Positions 1 to 9,834 of a stretch of 64,000 nucleotides of DNA are shown here, in pieces. Under the pieces are notes generated by a model. The model ran no database searches and was not told where the DNA came from. It saw only the letters and a list, made by a program, of their open reading frames with translations. The position numbers and the translations under genes were made by a program. Source of the DNA: Kazachstania africana CBS 2517 (Eukaryota > Ascomycota > Saccharomycetes > Saccharomycetales > Saccharomycetaceae); NCBI RefSeq assembly GCF_000304475.1, contig NC_018950.1, positions 483,687-547,686 on the forward strand, read 5' to 3'. Numbering within the stretch: position 1 is the first letter of the stretch; each line of letters begins with the position of its first letter.

Positions 1-3000
1 AATAATGGTACTAAATTCAAATATCACAAGTTCATACATGATAAACAGACCGTATGGAATTTTATTCCCAAATTACCACCATCTTTTAGAAAAAATAGTA
101 GATTTTCAAATGTTTTGGACCTGGATGATTCTTTTGTAGATATTAAATCGCAAATTTTGTTTAATGACGAATCCACTCTATTAAACGTGAATGAAACAAT
201 ATATATGGTGTCTGAACCTCCCGGAGAACCTTACTACATCGGGAGAGTCGTGGAATTCATTCCAAAAGCTGAATTCAGACAAGAAATTGAATCTTCGTCT
301 CATCTAATAACGAAATATCCAGCAAAATATTTTCAAATTAGAATGAACTGGTATTACAGACCAAGAGATATTCAAGAAAGGGTCAATAATCCCGACCCAA
401 GACTAGTCTATGCATCTTTGCACCAAGATATATGTCCCATTTCGTCATACAGAGGTAAATGTACAGTTTTACATAGGGTTGAAATGATGGACTTTCTACC
501 AAATGAGACTGAAAGTATTGTAAGGCCTAATGTTTTCTTTTTTGATCAGTTGTTCGACAGATATACATTGAGATACTATAACGTCTATAGTACTGATAAG
601 CTATTGAACTATCTCGACAGCCGTTCGCCGTACCTTTATGCTCTGAATAAGAGATATCGTTACGTATACACAGAAGAAAAATATCCATTTGAAAAAGTTT
701 TACAAAAATACGTATTCAAAAACCATAATATTAAAGATGACGAAGAACCCTGGGATCAACGATGTCAGATCTGCAGGGAGTGGGCCCTGTCTAACGAATC
801 TCTCTGCTGTGACGAATGTGGTGTCCATATCCACTTATATTGTATGGATCCGCCCTTGGAAAGAAAACCTAATAGAGGTATAGTATGGGTGTGTTTCAAC
901 TGCATAAAACTCCAAGAAAATACTAAAGAAGCATTGGATAGAGTTAAAAGGGAACAACAAGAGGAATCGGATTACATATGTAACTCCCGAGAAACCCTAA
1001 ATGATATTGCCACCAATGCAATTAATAGTAACATTGGATACAATAAGGAAAACTGTTGGTTCCAATATGCAGGTCTGCACGCCATTTCCACAATGGATGC
1101 TATTTTATCAGAAAAAATATTTCTACCATTCCCATTCAAGGGATCTCGATTTGGGAGTAGATTCCAATGGTCAGGATGTAATGAAACCAAAGATACTAAA
1201 ACTTTGATACCTTACAAAGATAATGTTGATGAGCGAGGGACAGATAAAAGTGCTGATTTATTGTGGGTAATGGATACTTCAAAATTGGCGAAAGAACAAG
1301 TAGACCAATACGTTGCTAAATGTAAAAGGGAAATGCCGGAATCCTTAAAAATGCAACCGGAAAGCTGTAATTTCCTAGATTATATTGTCAAAGCATTGAA
1401 AGATAACAATTATAATGTTGAATTAGCTTTCAAACAATCAATGGGATCTTTATCGAGACAGACTCTAAAAGAGCCCACTTTCTCTGAAGATGAATTAAGT
1501 AGGTTCGAAGAGGCTATCAAGATGTTTGGACCCGAGCTAAGGCCAGTCTATGAACATGTTAAAACCCAGCCAATGTCCATGATTGTCAGATTATTCTATA
1601 ATTGGAAAAAAACTGAAAGAGGCAGGTTCGTACGTGGAAAGTTTCACAAACTGAAAGAAATGAATAAAAAGACAACGGAAGAAGATGATTCAATTGAGAC
1701 AAGACATTCACAGGACGTCCCAATATTAAGAAAGCGCCCCGTTACAGAAGAACCCGAGTTTAGATATGTCGACGATTCATCTTTTGATACCACTAGGCTT
1801 TCTTTGGCAAATAAAGATTTCCAATGCATGTTTTGCCAAGTGAATTATTCTCCAATGTGGTATAAAGTCACTGGAGGGTCTGACGAAGAACATATAAAGG
1901 CACGAGTTCAAAGTGGGGTGAACGAAAAGGCTGAAACAGCTGAAAAAAGCAAAATGAACAAAATGAGTGACTCTGACAAGTTGGGTGCTCTTTGTATACG
2001 ATGTGCTCGTCTGTGGCGTAGATATGCTATACATTGGCAACATCCTTTGGAGGTTATAAAAAAGCTATGTGGTACAAGTGCCTCCAATTATCATTCTTTT
2101 TTAGAGAAGATTGTGGAAGAGGAAAATATAAACAGTTTTACACTTTCACCTCAGACATCTAAATCGAAAAACTTGGAATGGGAGTTAGTCCAAGATGCAG
2201 AATTAATCGTAAGGCAACGTTTGAAGGTATTTGAAGATCCCTCGACACTGACAAAAATGAGAAAGCATTCAATGAATTTTCATAAACAACTGGCCAAAAT
2301 GGTTACTCGGCCCTATAATAAATATGCATATGATATCACTAACATGAAATATGAACTCAATTCATTTTTAAAAGACATAAAGAAAGAACGATCAAAGCAT
2401 ACACAAGCACCCAAGATTGCTTCGAATAACTTGTCGACTCAATCAGAAAACGTTAATCCGGGACTACGCGGTTCAGAAATTGTTGCTAGCTCCAAACATT
2501 CACGTAAGAATGCCTCGAGTGAAGCAAATAAAACTAGCACACATAAGAGAAAGCAGCCCCCTGCAGAAAAAGGAGAAAAGCTTCAATCTGTCACGCAGTT
2601 AAGTACATTGCTTGACGTAGGAACCTTAAAAAATGTCAAGATGGTCGTTGACAAGAAGTTTGAGAGCGTCCAGCTCGAGAAAAAAATTTACGAAGAATTA
2701 CTACCAAAGAAGCATCAGAGGGAAGATGGATCTGAGAAAAATAAAGTGGCCAAGAAGGTGAAGAGTGATCATGCTTCTGCAAAAAATATGGATGAGCTTA
2801 GGAAAGTTTTGGATATTATGGATGATCTGAATCCGTTGCCCAAACCCGTCCCCGTGATATTTAATGGAAGGAACACGACTGATTTTCTTCAAGCTTACCA
2901 AAAACTGGAGATGAGAAATGAAAATATAGAAAGTTCAGTGTCTTCAATTAATAAAGGAAAAAGTTCTTCACCATTCGGAAAAGATAGCGAATTTTTATCA

Positions 3001-4119
3001 GAATATCCTGACAAGGATAGACACTTTTGTTGTGTATGTAAGGGTGGTTTTTCAGGTGCAAATGATAATGAAATTTCTTGCCAAAATTGTGGACTAAATG
3101 TGCATGCTACCTGTTATGGTGTACCACTAAAAGGGAGCAGGTCGCACGATGGCGTTAAATGGTCGCAGCATAGATGGCTTTGTGATCCTTGCTCAAACGA
3201 TCTTAACCCAATCATATCCACTACTTATAATTGCTCACTGTGTTATGCAAAGGAGTTAGATTACGCTGGTAGTAAACGTGGCAGCGCTCATGCTTGTCCT
3301 GACGCACTGAAGTGTACCACCGATGGCAAGTGGGTCCATGCAATATGTTCTCTCTTCAACGACCATATATATTACGGAGACGGGCCTTTAATGCAACCTG
3401 CTGTCAACGTAACCACAGAAGTATTAAGAAATAAGGACACTCTTTGTAATATTTGCGAAATGAAAGGCGGTGGGTTTGTTACATGTGATAAATGTCCCCA
3501 AAAGTTTCATATAACATGCGCACAGGATGCACCAGGCTACAGGCTACTATTCAAGATCGATTACATTCCTGATTCAGAAAATTATATCGGCACTATTATT
3601 ATAAATGAAGCAGATAAAACCAGGGTTGTTCTATCTCCGAAAATTATCTGTAATAAGCATAATGATGACCAACTTGTTTCTCAACAGTACCATCCCATAG
3701 ATTCTCATATGAACTATTATTCCTTCATTGAACTGTATTCCAAACATTTTAAACGGAATATTACAAGCAATACGGTACTCACGAGATATGTAGAGCAACA
3801 AGCTCTGAGAAATGATGGTAAGGTAGTATACGACAAATTACTTAGCCACGATGAGATTTCCAACAAGCATTTAACTTCTGAGCCTTTTGTACTTAAAATA
3901 AAGAAACTATGTGAACGTTGTAGTACTACCAACAATCTTCTATGGTTTAACGATCATTTATGTCACAATTGCCATTTACAAAAGACTAATAGCCGTGGCA
4001 TTTGCGAGCAACTTCCAGTAGCTTTACGCCGACCTACCGCATCTAGTAATGAAATATTGAGTCACACTGACAAAGAGAGATTACTGGATGGCGTCGACCG
4101 GGGATCAAGCACCTTATAA
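1..4119 (+). CDS. SNT2: Snt2-like chromatin reader (BAH, PHD, SANT), 5'-partial
   Basis: The frame is open from base 1, and the first 38 visible codons have no stop, so the start codon lies outside the window. About 1372 residues are visible; S. cerevisiae Snt2 has about 1400. A BAH-like region comes first. It is followed by a PHD finger (about 762-920, starting CQICREW), a SANT/Myb segment (about 1480-1620), a GATA-like Cys finger (about 1825-2020), an extended PHD module (about 3025-3340), a further PHD (about 3445-3530) and a last Cys-x2-Cys pair motif near 3910-3985. In yeast Snt2 works with Ecm5 and the Rpd3 deacetylase in a chromatin complex that responds to stress and recognises modified H3; it is nuclear. 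It is convergent with ITC1, as in S. cerevisiae. Identity is secure from domain order and synteny. Confidence 0.95.
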   Translation, partial: NNGTKFKYHKFIHDKQTVWNFIPKLPPSFRKNSRFSNVLDLDDSFVDIKSQILFNDESTLLNVNETIYMVSEPPGEPYYIGRVVEFIPKAEFRQEIESSSHLITKYPAKYFQIRMNWYYRPRDIQERVNNPDPRLVYASLHQDICPISSYRGKCTVLHRVEMMDFLPNETESIVRPNVFFFDQLFDRYTLRYYNVYSTDKLLNYLDSRSPYLYALNKRYRYVYTEEKYPFEKVLQKYVFKNHNIKDDEEPWDQRCQICREWALSNESLCCDECGVHIHLYCMDPPLERKPNRGIVWVCFNCIKLQENTKEALDRVKREQQEESDYICNSRETLNDIATNAINSNIGYNKENCWFQYAGLHAISTMDAILSEKIFLPFPFKGSRFGSRFQWSGCNETKDTKTLIPYKDNVDERGTDKSADLLWVMDTSKLAKEQVDQYVAKCKREMPESLKMQPESCNFLDYIVKALKDNNYNVELAFKQSMGSLSRQTLKEPTFSEDELSRFEEAIKMFGPELRPVYEHVKTQPMSMIVRLFYNWKKTERGRFVRGKFHKLKEMNKKTTEEDDSIETRHSQDVPILRKRPVTEEPEFRYVDDSSFDTTRLSLANKDFQCMFCQVNYSPMWYKVTGGSDEEHIKARVQSGVNEKAETAEKSKMNKMSDSDKLGALCIRCARLWRRYAIHWQHPLEVIKKLCGTSASNYHSFLEKIVEEENINSFTLSPQTSKSKNLEWELVQDAELIVRQRLKVFEDPSTLTKMRKHSMNFHKQLAKMVTRPYNKYAYDITNMKYELNSFLKDIKKERSKHTQAPKIASNNLSTQSENVNPGLRGSEIVASSKHSRKNASSEANKTSTHKRKQPPAEKGEKLQSVTQLSTLLDVGTLKNVKMVVDKKFESVQLEKKIYEELLPKKHQREDGSEKNKVAKKVKSDHASAKNMDELRKVLDIMDDLNPLPKPVPVIFNGRNTTDFLQAYQKLEMRNENIESSVSSINKGKSSSPFGKDSEFLSEYPDKDRHFCCVCKGGFSGANDNEISCQNCGLNVHATCYGVPLKGSRSHDGVKWSQHRWLCDPCSNDLNPIISTTYNCSLCYAKELDYAGSKRGSAHACPDALKCTTDGKWVHAICSLFNDHIYYGDGPLMQPAVNVTTEVLRNKDTLCNICEMKGGGFVTCDKCPQKFHITCAQDAPGYRLLFKIDYIPDSENYIGTIIINEADKTRVVLSPKIICNKHNDDQLVSQQYHPIDSHMNYYSFIELYSKHFKRNITSNTVLTRYVEQQALRNDGKVVYDKLLSHDEISNKHLTSEPFVLKIKKLCERCSTTNNLLWFNDHLCHNCHLQKTNSRGICEQLPVALRRPTASSNEILSHTDKERLLDGVDRGSSTL

Positions 4120-4251
4120 AAAGGTATGGTTCTGGTATTTATATTGATGTAATTATGTAACACTACACTCAATGAATCATAAAAAAAAATGTCCTTATAA
4201 CTATATGACGCAAAACTGCCCTTTATATAATAACAAGAAGTTAATTATTGT

Positions 4252-7200
4252 CTATTCCTCAACTGCACTTATCGTCGTGGATGTGCGAGATGTATGATCT
4301 ATTATTTCTTTAAGCTTATCCTCTATTGTATCAATTACAGGTTTAGTTTTGCTTCCCAATGCATTTTTACGTAGTTCTGCGCCCCAAACTTTGACAGCCA
4401 TTGAGTTTTTCCACGCCATGACATCCTCCATAGCCATAAAATGCCTGTGGTTTAATAGGTCTGTCAATATTTCGCTTTGCTTTGATAGTTTGTTCTCACG
4501 AGCCATCTTGTTGCGTTTTCTTTCATTTCGAGCTAAAATACGGGCACCAGGCCTCTCAGAAATTATCAATTCTTCTTTTTCCTTTAGAAGCTTATCACGC
4601 TCTTCTTCTAAGTCCTTCAGTTCATTAGTTACTTTTCTAGTGCTAGATAAATCGTCCAACTTCATAATTTCCTCCGCAATATCCTCCAATTTGTCTTCTA
4701 TATTTGCCAACCTGACCTCAGAACTCTCCCCTGGTCCATCCGTTGTTCCAGCAACACCATTTTCTATTTCTTTGCCTATATGAAGTTCCTGCTCAGTTAG
4801 CTCATTTTCTTGTAATTGCTTAAATAATTTCACTTCTTCATCATCAAAAGATGCAAAGTGTAATTGTTTTTCTCTGATAGCATAGGAACCTTTGAGATGA
4901 TCTAGTATTGGCCTAATTTGTCTTATTAAATCATGTTCCCTTCTTCCCCAATTGTCAAACCAGTTAAAAATTTTGTCAAAATCATCAAATCTATCAATAC
5001 TATACCATAACTTATCATTCAACAACAAGCATTCAGGACCTTCATCAATAATTTTTTTTTGTATAGGCGTGAGCTCCACTGATGGATCACATTTACCTTG
5101 TGAATTGACGAGTTCATTTTCGACCCCTTCTGTGCTAACTGAATTGAATGCGCCAGAATCTGTCCTGTACACGCTAAAAACTTTTTTTGTAGCCATCTTA
5201 CCGCCTTCTTTTTCGGCTATGGTGTTCCAATTTCTATACTGATCTTCAGTTATTTGTAAATAATATAATGCATCCTGAAGAGTAGGACCATGTAGTAGTA
5301 TACGACCTGTGTGATAGTGCCTTTCTGTATGATCATCTTCATTCACCTCAACGTGTACTCCACTCTGATCAAGCCAGTAGTATTTATTAGCATATCTATC
5401 AAGTCCAAGAGGCTTTAATCTCTGTAAATTATTTTCCATAACCTTTCTATCGAGAAACTGTTTATCCTTTTGTAACCTTTCAATCTTCTCCTTTTGTGCA
5501 TTGAATTCATCTGTTCGATTAGTTTCATCAATGGCTTGCAGAGTCGTTAATTCAGCTTTCAAATCTTTCGTTATCTTGAATCTTTCTGACCTTATTTGTG
5601 ATGATAAATCCATTGCATCTTCCATAGCTGTCTTAATGTCGGATGAAAAGTTGGAAATTAAATCGACTAAAATCCATAGGGAGGTTAACTTTTCATAAAG
5701 AGAGAGATTTCGGCAGTAATTTCTCCATAGTTGTTTTGGTAACTGATTAGATGAGACGTTATCAGGTATAACTTTCTGGAAAAACTCTGCAATATATTTA
5801 GAATATTTTGGTATGTGTTGAGAATCCTGAAAGATACCTAATAATATGATCAACCAAAACCCATTATTATACTGTCTTTTAGTTAGCCTTTCTGCCCAGT
5901 TAACGTTCCGATAATTTAGACATTTCTCTAATCTTTCATCTAACTCGGTATTATCTGCTTGTTCTAGTTTGGGTTTCAATAGCCATTCTTCCATGACAAT
6001 TACTACCCAATCTCCATTTTCATCGATGAAAAGATTTAGTAACGATGCATATAGTTCGAGCAATAAACCAGTACCATTTTGATTTATATTGTCCAGTATT
6101 TCATCTGAGGCAGGGTCATCTTTCACAATCTTGTAACCAAGTGTGTTATCTCTAGCCTTGATTAAGTCACGAATTTTAGAATTTCTTCTCCAGTCACTTT
6201 CTTGTTCTGTGTTTTCTTTCTTGTTTATGTAGACAACTTCACCTTTTAGTTCGAAAGGATCAGAGCACTTTAGTGTTGTAATAAATTGATCCAAATTAAA
6301 ATACGATAAGAATAATTTGTCATTGAAAGTATTCAAAAATTGATAAACTTCTAATAATTTGCCAAAACTTTTCATTTGTATGATATTCTCACTATCCATT
6401 ATGTCAATACATTCCAGATTTTCGTTATAGTAGGACAAATTTCTCAAATATATTTCTGGCGGAGATTGATATGGAAGCTTTAAATCATCCATTATACTAG
6501 TTACTGGTGCAGTTGATGTCTGAGTGATGACAGCGGTTGGAGTCATCGTGCTATTTACAGGCTGTGCTTGAGGTGTGACAGAATTCATTGTCGTGTCAGG
6601 TATCGATTCCTCTTCAACTATCTTACGCTTTTTTGGCAAATCAACAGGTTCAGAGGTAGATTCTTTCACCAAGTCAGTTTGATTGACCATAATAATATTA
6701 TCCAATTCTTTTCTTTTCTTTTTATTGGCGTTCTTCTTCTCTTTATCTTTCTTTAACTTACTTTCTTTATTTTCAGAATTCATATCTTCGAAACTTTCCA
6801 AAATAAGGTTAGCAAGTGGTTCGTCGTCTTTATATTTCAAAAGATCTGAAGGCCAGTCCATTGTGAGACCATACATTTGTAAATATTCAGGTTTTACACA
6901 CCATGGAGCACCCATTTTGGTTGATGCTCTCTGCAGCGTAATTTTGAAAAAACATTTGATTAAATGCTTTGTGAAAGTGGAACGATCACGATAAATTTGG
7001 GATTGATCTGCTATGAAAGACTTACTATTACTTCCATGGTCACCTTCCACCAGCATATATTTAGCGCGAGCTGGTGCTATTACTTCCTGGGTATTTGGAT
7101 CTATAGTGGCATTAAATTGAACTTTTTCCTTTATTATATACTGCCTTTGGTATTGTGGCTGATCAATTTGACCGTTGCTTGACTCTAGATCTGGTTGAGG

Positions 7201-7626
7201 AGTAGATTGTTGTGATGGTGTATTAGAGGCTGTATCTTTCGATTTCCTAAGGTAGACCGTTTCACCTGGAAAGAAGTCATTCTTGAAATTAGCATAGACT
7301 TTTTCTACAAGAGCATCTAGCCTTCTTATCTCATTAAAATGTAGGAATCTAGCCACCGGTTCTCTAAGCTTTAATGGAAATTTCTCTTCGACATATCTGA
7401 ACTGACTTTCTTCACTATCCAGAGCTTGAAAGAAAGTCAAACATGAAGTACCCGTTATTTCACAAGTGAAAAAATGTCGTGTATAGAAGTCAATTCTCTG
7501 TAGATACTCGTCATACGATAGGAACCATTCACCAGTCTCGTCAATGTGCCAAACGTCAACGTCAATATTTAAAGGTAACGGTTTAGGGTCCGGCAAAACT
7601 ATGGGTTTTCTCTTATATAGAACCAT
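4252..7626 (-). CDS. ITC1: Itc1, accessory subunit of Isw2 chromatin remodeller
   Basis: The protein has 1124 residues (S. cerevisiae about 1264). The N-terminus carries a WAC domain, from about residue 20 (the DVWHIDETGEWFLSYDEYLQR region) to about 120. A charged low-complexity linker with Lys-rich tracts follows. A DDT domain lies at roughly 400-460 and a WHIM-type region (GLDRYANKYYWL) near 740. The C-terminal third is coiled-coil-like and rich in Glu and Lys. Itc1 pairs with the Isw2 ATPase and directs nucleosome spacing and repression of early meiotic genes. The start is the first ATG of the frame. It is convergent with SNT2 (132-bp gap) and lies downstream of PCL10, exactly as in S. cerevisiae. 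Confidence 0.95.
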   Translation of the reverse strand: MVLYKRKPIVLPDPKPLPLNIDVDVWHIDETGEWFLSYDEYLQRIDFYTRHFFTCEITGTSCLTFFQALDSEESQFRYVEEKFPLKLREPVARFLHFNEIRRLDALVEKVYANFKNDFFPGETVYLRKSKDTASNTPSQQSTPQPDLESSNGQIDQPQYQRQYIIKEKVQFNATIDPNTQEVIAPARAKYMLVEGDHGSNSKSFIADQSQIYRDRSTFTKHLIKCFFKITLQRASTKMGAPWCVKPEYLQMYGLTMDWPSDLLKYKDDEPLANLILESFEDMNSENKESKLKKDKEKKNANKKKRKELDNIIMVNQTDLVKESTSEPVDLPKKRKIVEEESIPDTTMNSVTPQAQPVNSTMTPTAVITQTSTAPVTSIMDDLKLPYQSPPEIYLRNLSYYNENLECIDIMDSENIIQMKSFGKLLEVYQFLNTFNDKLFLSYFNLDQFITTLKCSDPFELKGEVVYINKKENTEQESDWRRNSKIRDLIKARDNTLGYKIVKDDPASDEILDNINQNGTGLLLELYASLLNLFIDENGDWVVIVMEEWLLKPKLEQADNTELDERLEKCLNYRNVNWAERLTKRQYNNGFWLIILLGIFQDSQHIPKYSKYIAEFFQKVIPDNVSSNQLPKQLWRNYCRNLSLYEKLTSLWILVDLISNFSSDIKTAMEDAMDLSSQIRSERFKITKDLKAELTTLQAIDETNRTDEFNAQKEKIERLQKDKQFLDRKVMENNLQRLKPLGLDRYANKYYWLDQSGVHVEVNEDDHTERHYHTGRILLHGPTLQDALYYLQITEDQYRNWNTIAEKEGGKMATKKVFSVYRTDSGAFNSVSTEGVENELVNSQGKCDPSVELTPIQKKIIDEGPECLLLNDKLWYSIDRFDDFDKIFNWFDNWGRREHDLIRQIRPILDHLKGSYAIREKQLHFASFDDEEVKLFKQLQENELTEQELHIGKEIENGVAGTTDGPGESSEVRLANIEDKLEDIAEEIMKLDDLSSTRKVTNELKDLEEERDKLLKEKEELIISERPGARILARNERKRNKMARENKLSKQSEILTDLLNHRHFMAMEDVMAWKNSMAVKVWGAELRKNALGSKTKPVIDTIEDKLKEIIDHTSRTSTTISAVEE

Positions 7627-7992
7627 GTGGAAGGATATTTAATGACTAATATTACAATTGTTTATGACTGAGAAATGATATTCCTGATGTTGTTTTGTAT
7701 TATATAAATATACAAATATCAATTTAATAAATATACTTTTTCATTTTCTATTTAAGAAAATTTTGCGTTTGTGAAAATTTTGGCGTACCTGATAGTCATC
7801 GTACATACAAGTCATCTAGTCGGATTCTGTATTGAAAATTGTATAAATGAAACAATATGTATATACGGTTGGTATTGAATGTTTGGCCACGCAATGATGG
7901 ACGACGAGGGTATCATTAGAATGATTGAGCGCGTTGTAATAGGAGTAACCTGTATCAGAAGTGGTGGTAGTAGAATATGTATTTGTTTTTGT
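7627..7992. other. Intergenic, PCL10 3' end to ITC1 5' end
   Basis: This 366-bp spacer holds the ITC1 promoter and the PCL10 3' region. It is AT-rich, with several TATA-like runs at 7690-7730. I see no RNA gene or ORF with support. Confidence 0.6.
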
Positions 7993-9219
7993 CTAATCTT
8001 GGAGACATGAATGTTTTAAAGTTTTGATTGTGTTAACCAACTTTCTGCCGGTCATTATTAGTCTGTCGTCTTGTAGCAGTAGCAGCAATGTGAGTTCCAA
8101 TGAAGTTAGGAGTTTTCTACTTATGCCTGCGACTTTACTGAAATATTCATGCGAATGAACTTTATCCTCAATCAATTTCGAGCTTAGTCTTATCACCGCA
8201 ATTATTATCCTGTGAACTGAGATTTCATCAAATTTTGATTTCAAATTTTGCGAATCATCGAGGAATAATTGTTGCAGTAGATAACACGAGGCAACGTAAA
8301 TCGTGGAACGGAACTCACATTTTGACTGCACTCTATTCAGAAAACTTCTGTACGTCAAGGATGGTATGCTGTGCATCTTATAAACTTCCATTTTGGGCTC
8401 AACATGCAAGGACCCTTCCCGTTCTTGAGATTCTCGCAGCAACCTCGCTATTAAATTGGTGAATAATGACATTGCGTCATCTGTGGTAATTTCCAAATGG
8501 CTTGACACGGAGACCTCATCAGTAAGGTCTCCAGTAGAAGAATAGTCTGCAGAAATAACAAGTGAAGAAATGCTCTCCATAAGCTCTCTTTCAAATGTTT
8601 CAAAATCATTATTATCTTCATCTCTTTTCATAGGCTTTGGTGTAGACATTCTGCTTATGATATTGCCTCTCACGAACACATCAACTCCATCATCCTCATC
8701 ATCCTCACTCTCTTCTTCACTTAGAGCAAAATTCGAACCGAGTTGGCTCAATTTGCTGGAACTAGCATTCCTTGAAATGTCACCTTTTGGATTGAAAAGA
8801 AAATCATTGCTTAGGGTTTTGAAGCTCGCAATGTTCTTGAATAAGTACTCGTTAAACTCGTTGGCAGAAGATATTAGGTTTTCTACGTTATTGCTATTGG
8901 AGTCACCTTCATTAAATCTCACGGATTTCGGATTCCTCAAATTCACACTGCTCACATTAGGTGTCATAGAGCTAATCGAGTCCCAGTCGTTATTATTCAG
9001 CTCTGAAAAGTTGGCAGAAAGTTTCAAATAACTAGATTTCCTGATTGGTAGCCTATAGTCGTTATCATCATCCTCATAGTCTTCATTATCATCGTCTCCG
9101 ATTGTGCTGGGGTCCAGACTCCTCATATTCAACATCTTACTCTTTATAGCATCATTTCCCAGGGAATCTTCATTCTCGTCCAGATCAGACGTACAGTCAG
9201 ATAGCAATATATCGTACAT
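7993..9219 (-). CDS. PCL10: Pho85 cyclin, Pcl8/Pcl10 type
   Basis: The protein has 408 residues (S. cerevisiae Pcl10 433). The N-terminal half is acidic and Ser/Asn-rich, typical of the Pcl6/7/8/10 group. The C-terminal part is a Pho80-type cyclin fold starting about residue 255 (DAMSLFTNLIARLL) and running to the end, with the conserved IPSLTYRSFLNRV segment. In yeast Pcl8 and Pcl10 direct Pho85 to glycogen synthase Gsy2. The position next to ITC1 supports PCL10 over PCL8. A K-S-V-R-F sequence at residues 98-102 matches the RVxF-type PP1 docking consensus; whether it is used is unknown. The start is the first ATG in frame, with an acidic N-terminus immediately after. Confidence 0.88.
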   Translation of the reverse strand: MYDILLSDCTSDLDENEDSLGNDAIKSKMLNMRSLDPSTIGDDDNEDYEDDDNDYRLPIRKSSYLKLSANFSELNNNDWDSISSMTPNVSSVNLRNPKSVRFNEGDSNSNNVENLISSANEFNEYLFKNIASFKTLSNDFLFNPKGDISRNASSSKLSQLGSNFALSEEESEDDEDDGVDVFVRGNIISRMSTPKPMKRDEDNNDFETFERELMESISSLVISADYSSTGDLTDEVSVSSHLEITTDDAMSLFTNLIARLLRESQEREGSLHVEPKMEVYKMHSIPSLTYRSFLNRVQSKCEFRSTIYVASCYLLQQLFLDDSQNLKSKFDEISVHRIIIAVIRLSSKLIEDKVHSHEYFSKVAGISRKLLTSLELTLLLLLQDDRLIMTGRKLVNTIKTLKHSCLQD

Positions 9220-9834
9220 CCTACTGGTTTATCATCTATGGGCCCTATAGCGTATTGTATGAAGTAGTTTGAAGTACTTGGTGTTAAATGCTAGACTTGA
9301 AAGATCTTCGACCTACAGTAAATGGGACTGCGATATTATCGAATCCGGTAAGAAACATCCGCAGATGGTCGTTCACGTTTTCGCTGTCCATTTGCAGATC
9401 TCGCGAAATGCAGAAAGAGTCGATGCCAGGTGCTGCTTAGAAGCAACTAGAAGAAAGTTAGTTACTGCCATCCTTCCCTACAAAAATGGCATATACTAAT
9501 GCAGCCGACGTGGCTTAATGTTCCCGTCTCAGAGGCACCAATTTCGAGGAGTAATGCACAATATACCATTATGCGATCACGTGATGCTTTCCTATTACAG
9601 TGCGTGATACGGGTGGTATGGTAATGCACTATTTAGTAGCTGTAATTTTGATAAGCTTCTGGTGGAGGTGTTGTGGATACAGCATTATTCAGTACTTTGC
9701 TACATGTTTCTTTTCAGGAATTCTACAGTGGTTGCAAGAAATATACTAGTACTGGCACCCGATTTGCTGTATATTCATAAGAAAGTATTTTTCATAGTTA
9801 TATTAGTACGTATGTAATTATCTTATGGAGAATC
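9220..9834. promoter_or_regulatory. PCL10 upstream region and PMT5 3' region
   Basis: This 615-bp spacer has no supported gene. It contains a perfect palindrome ATCACGTGAT at 9576-9585, a Cbf1/bHLH-type E-box (core CACGTG 9578-9583). The E-box is about 360 bp upstream of PCL10, which reads away from it. The small ORF at 9269-9499 has no family features and I treat it as chance. Confidence 0.5.
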
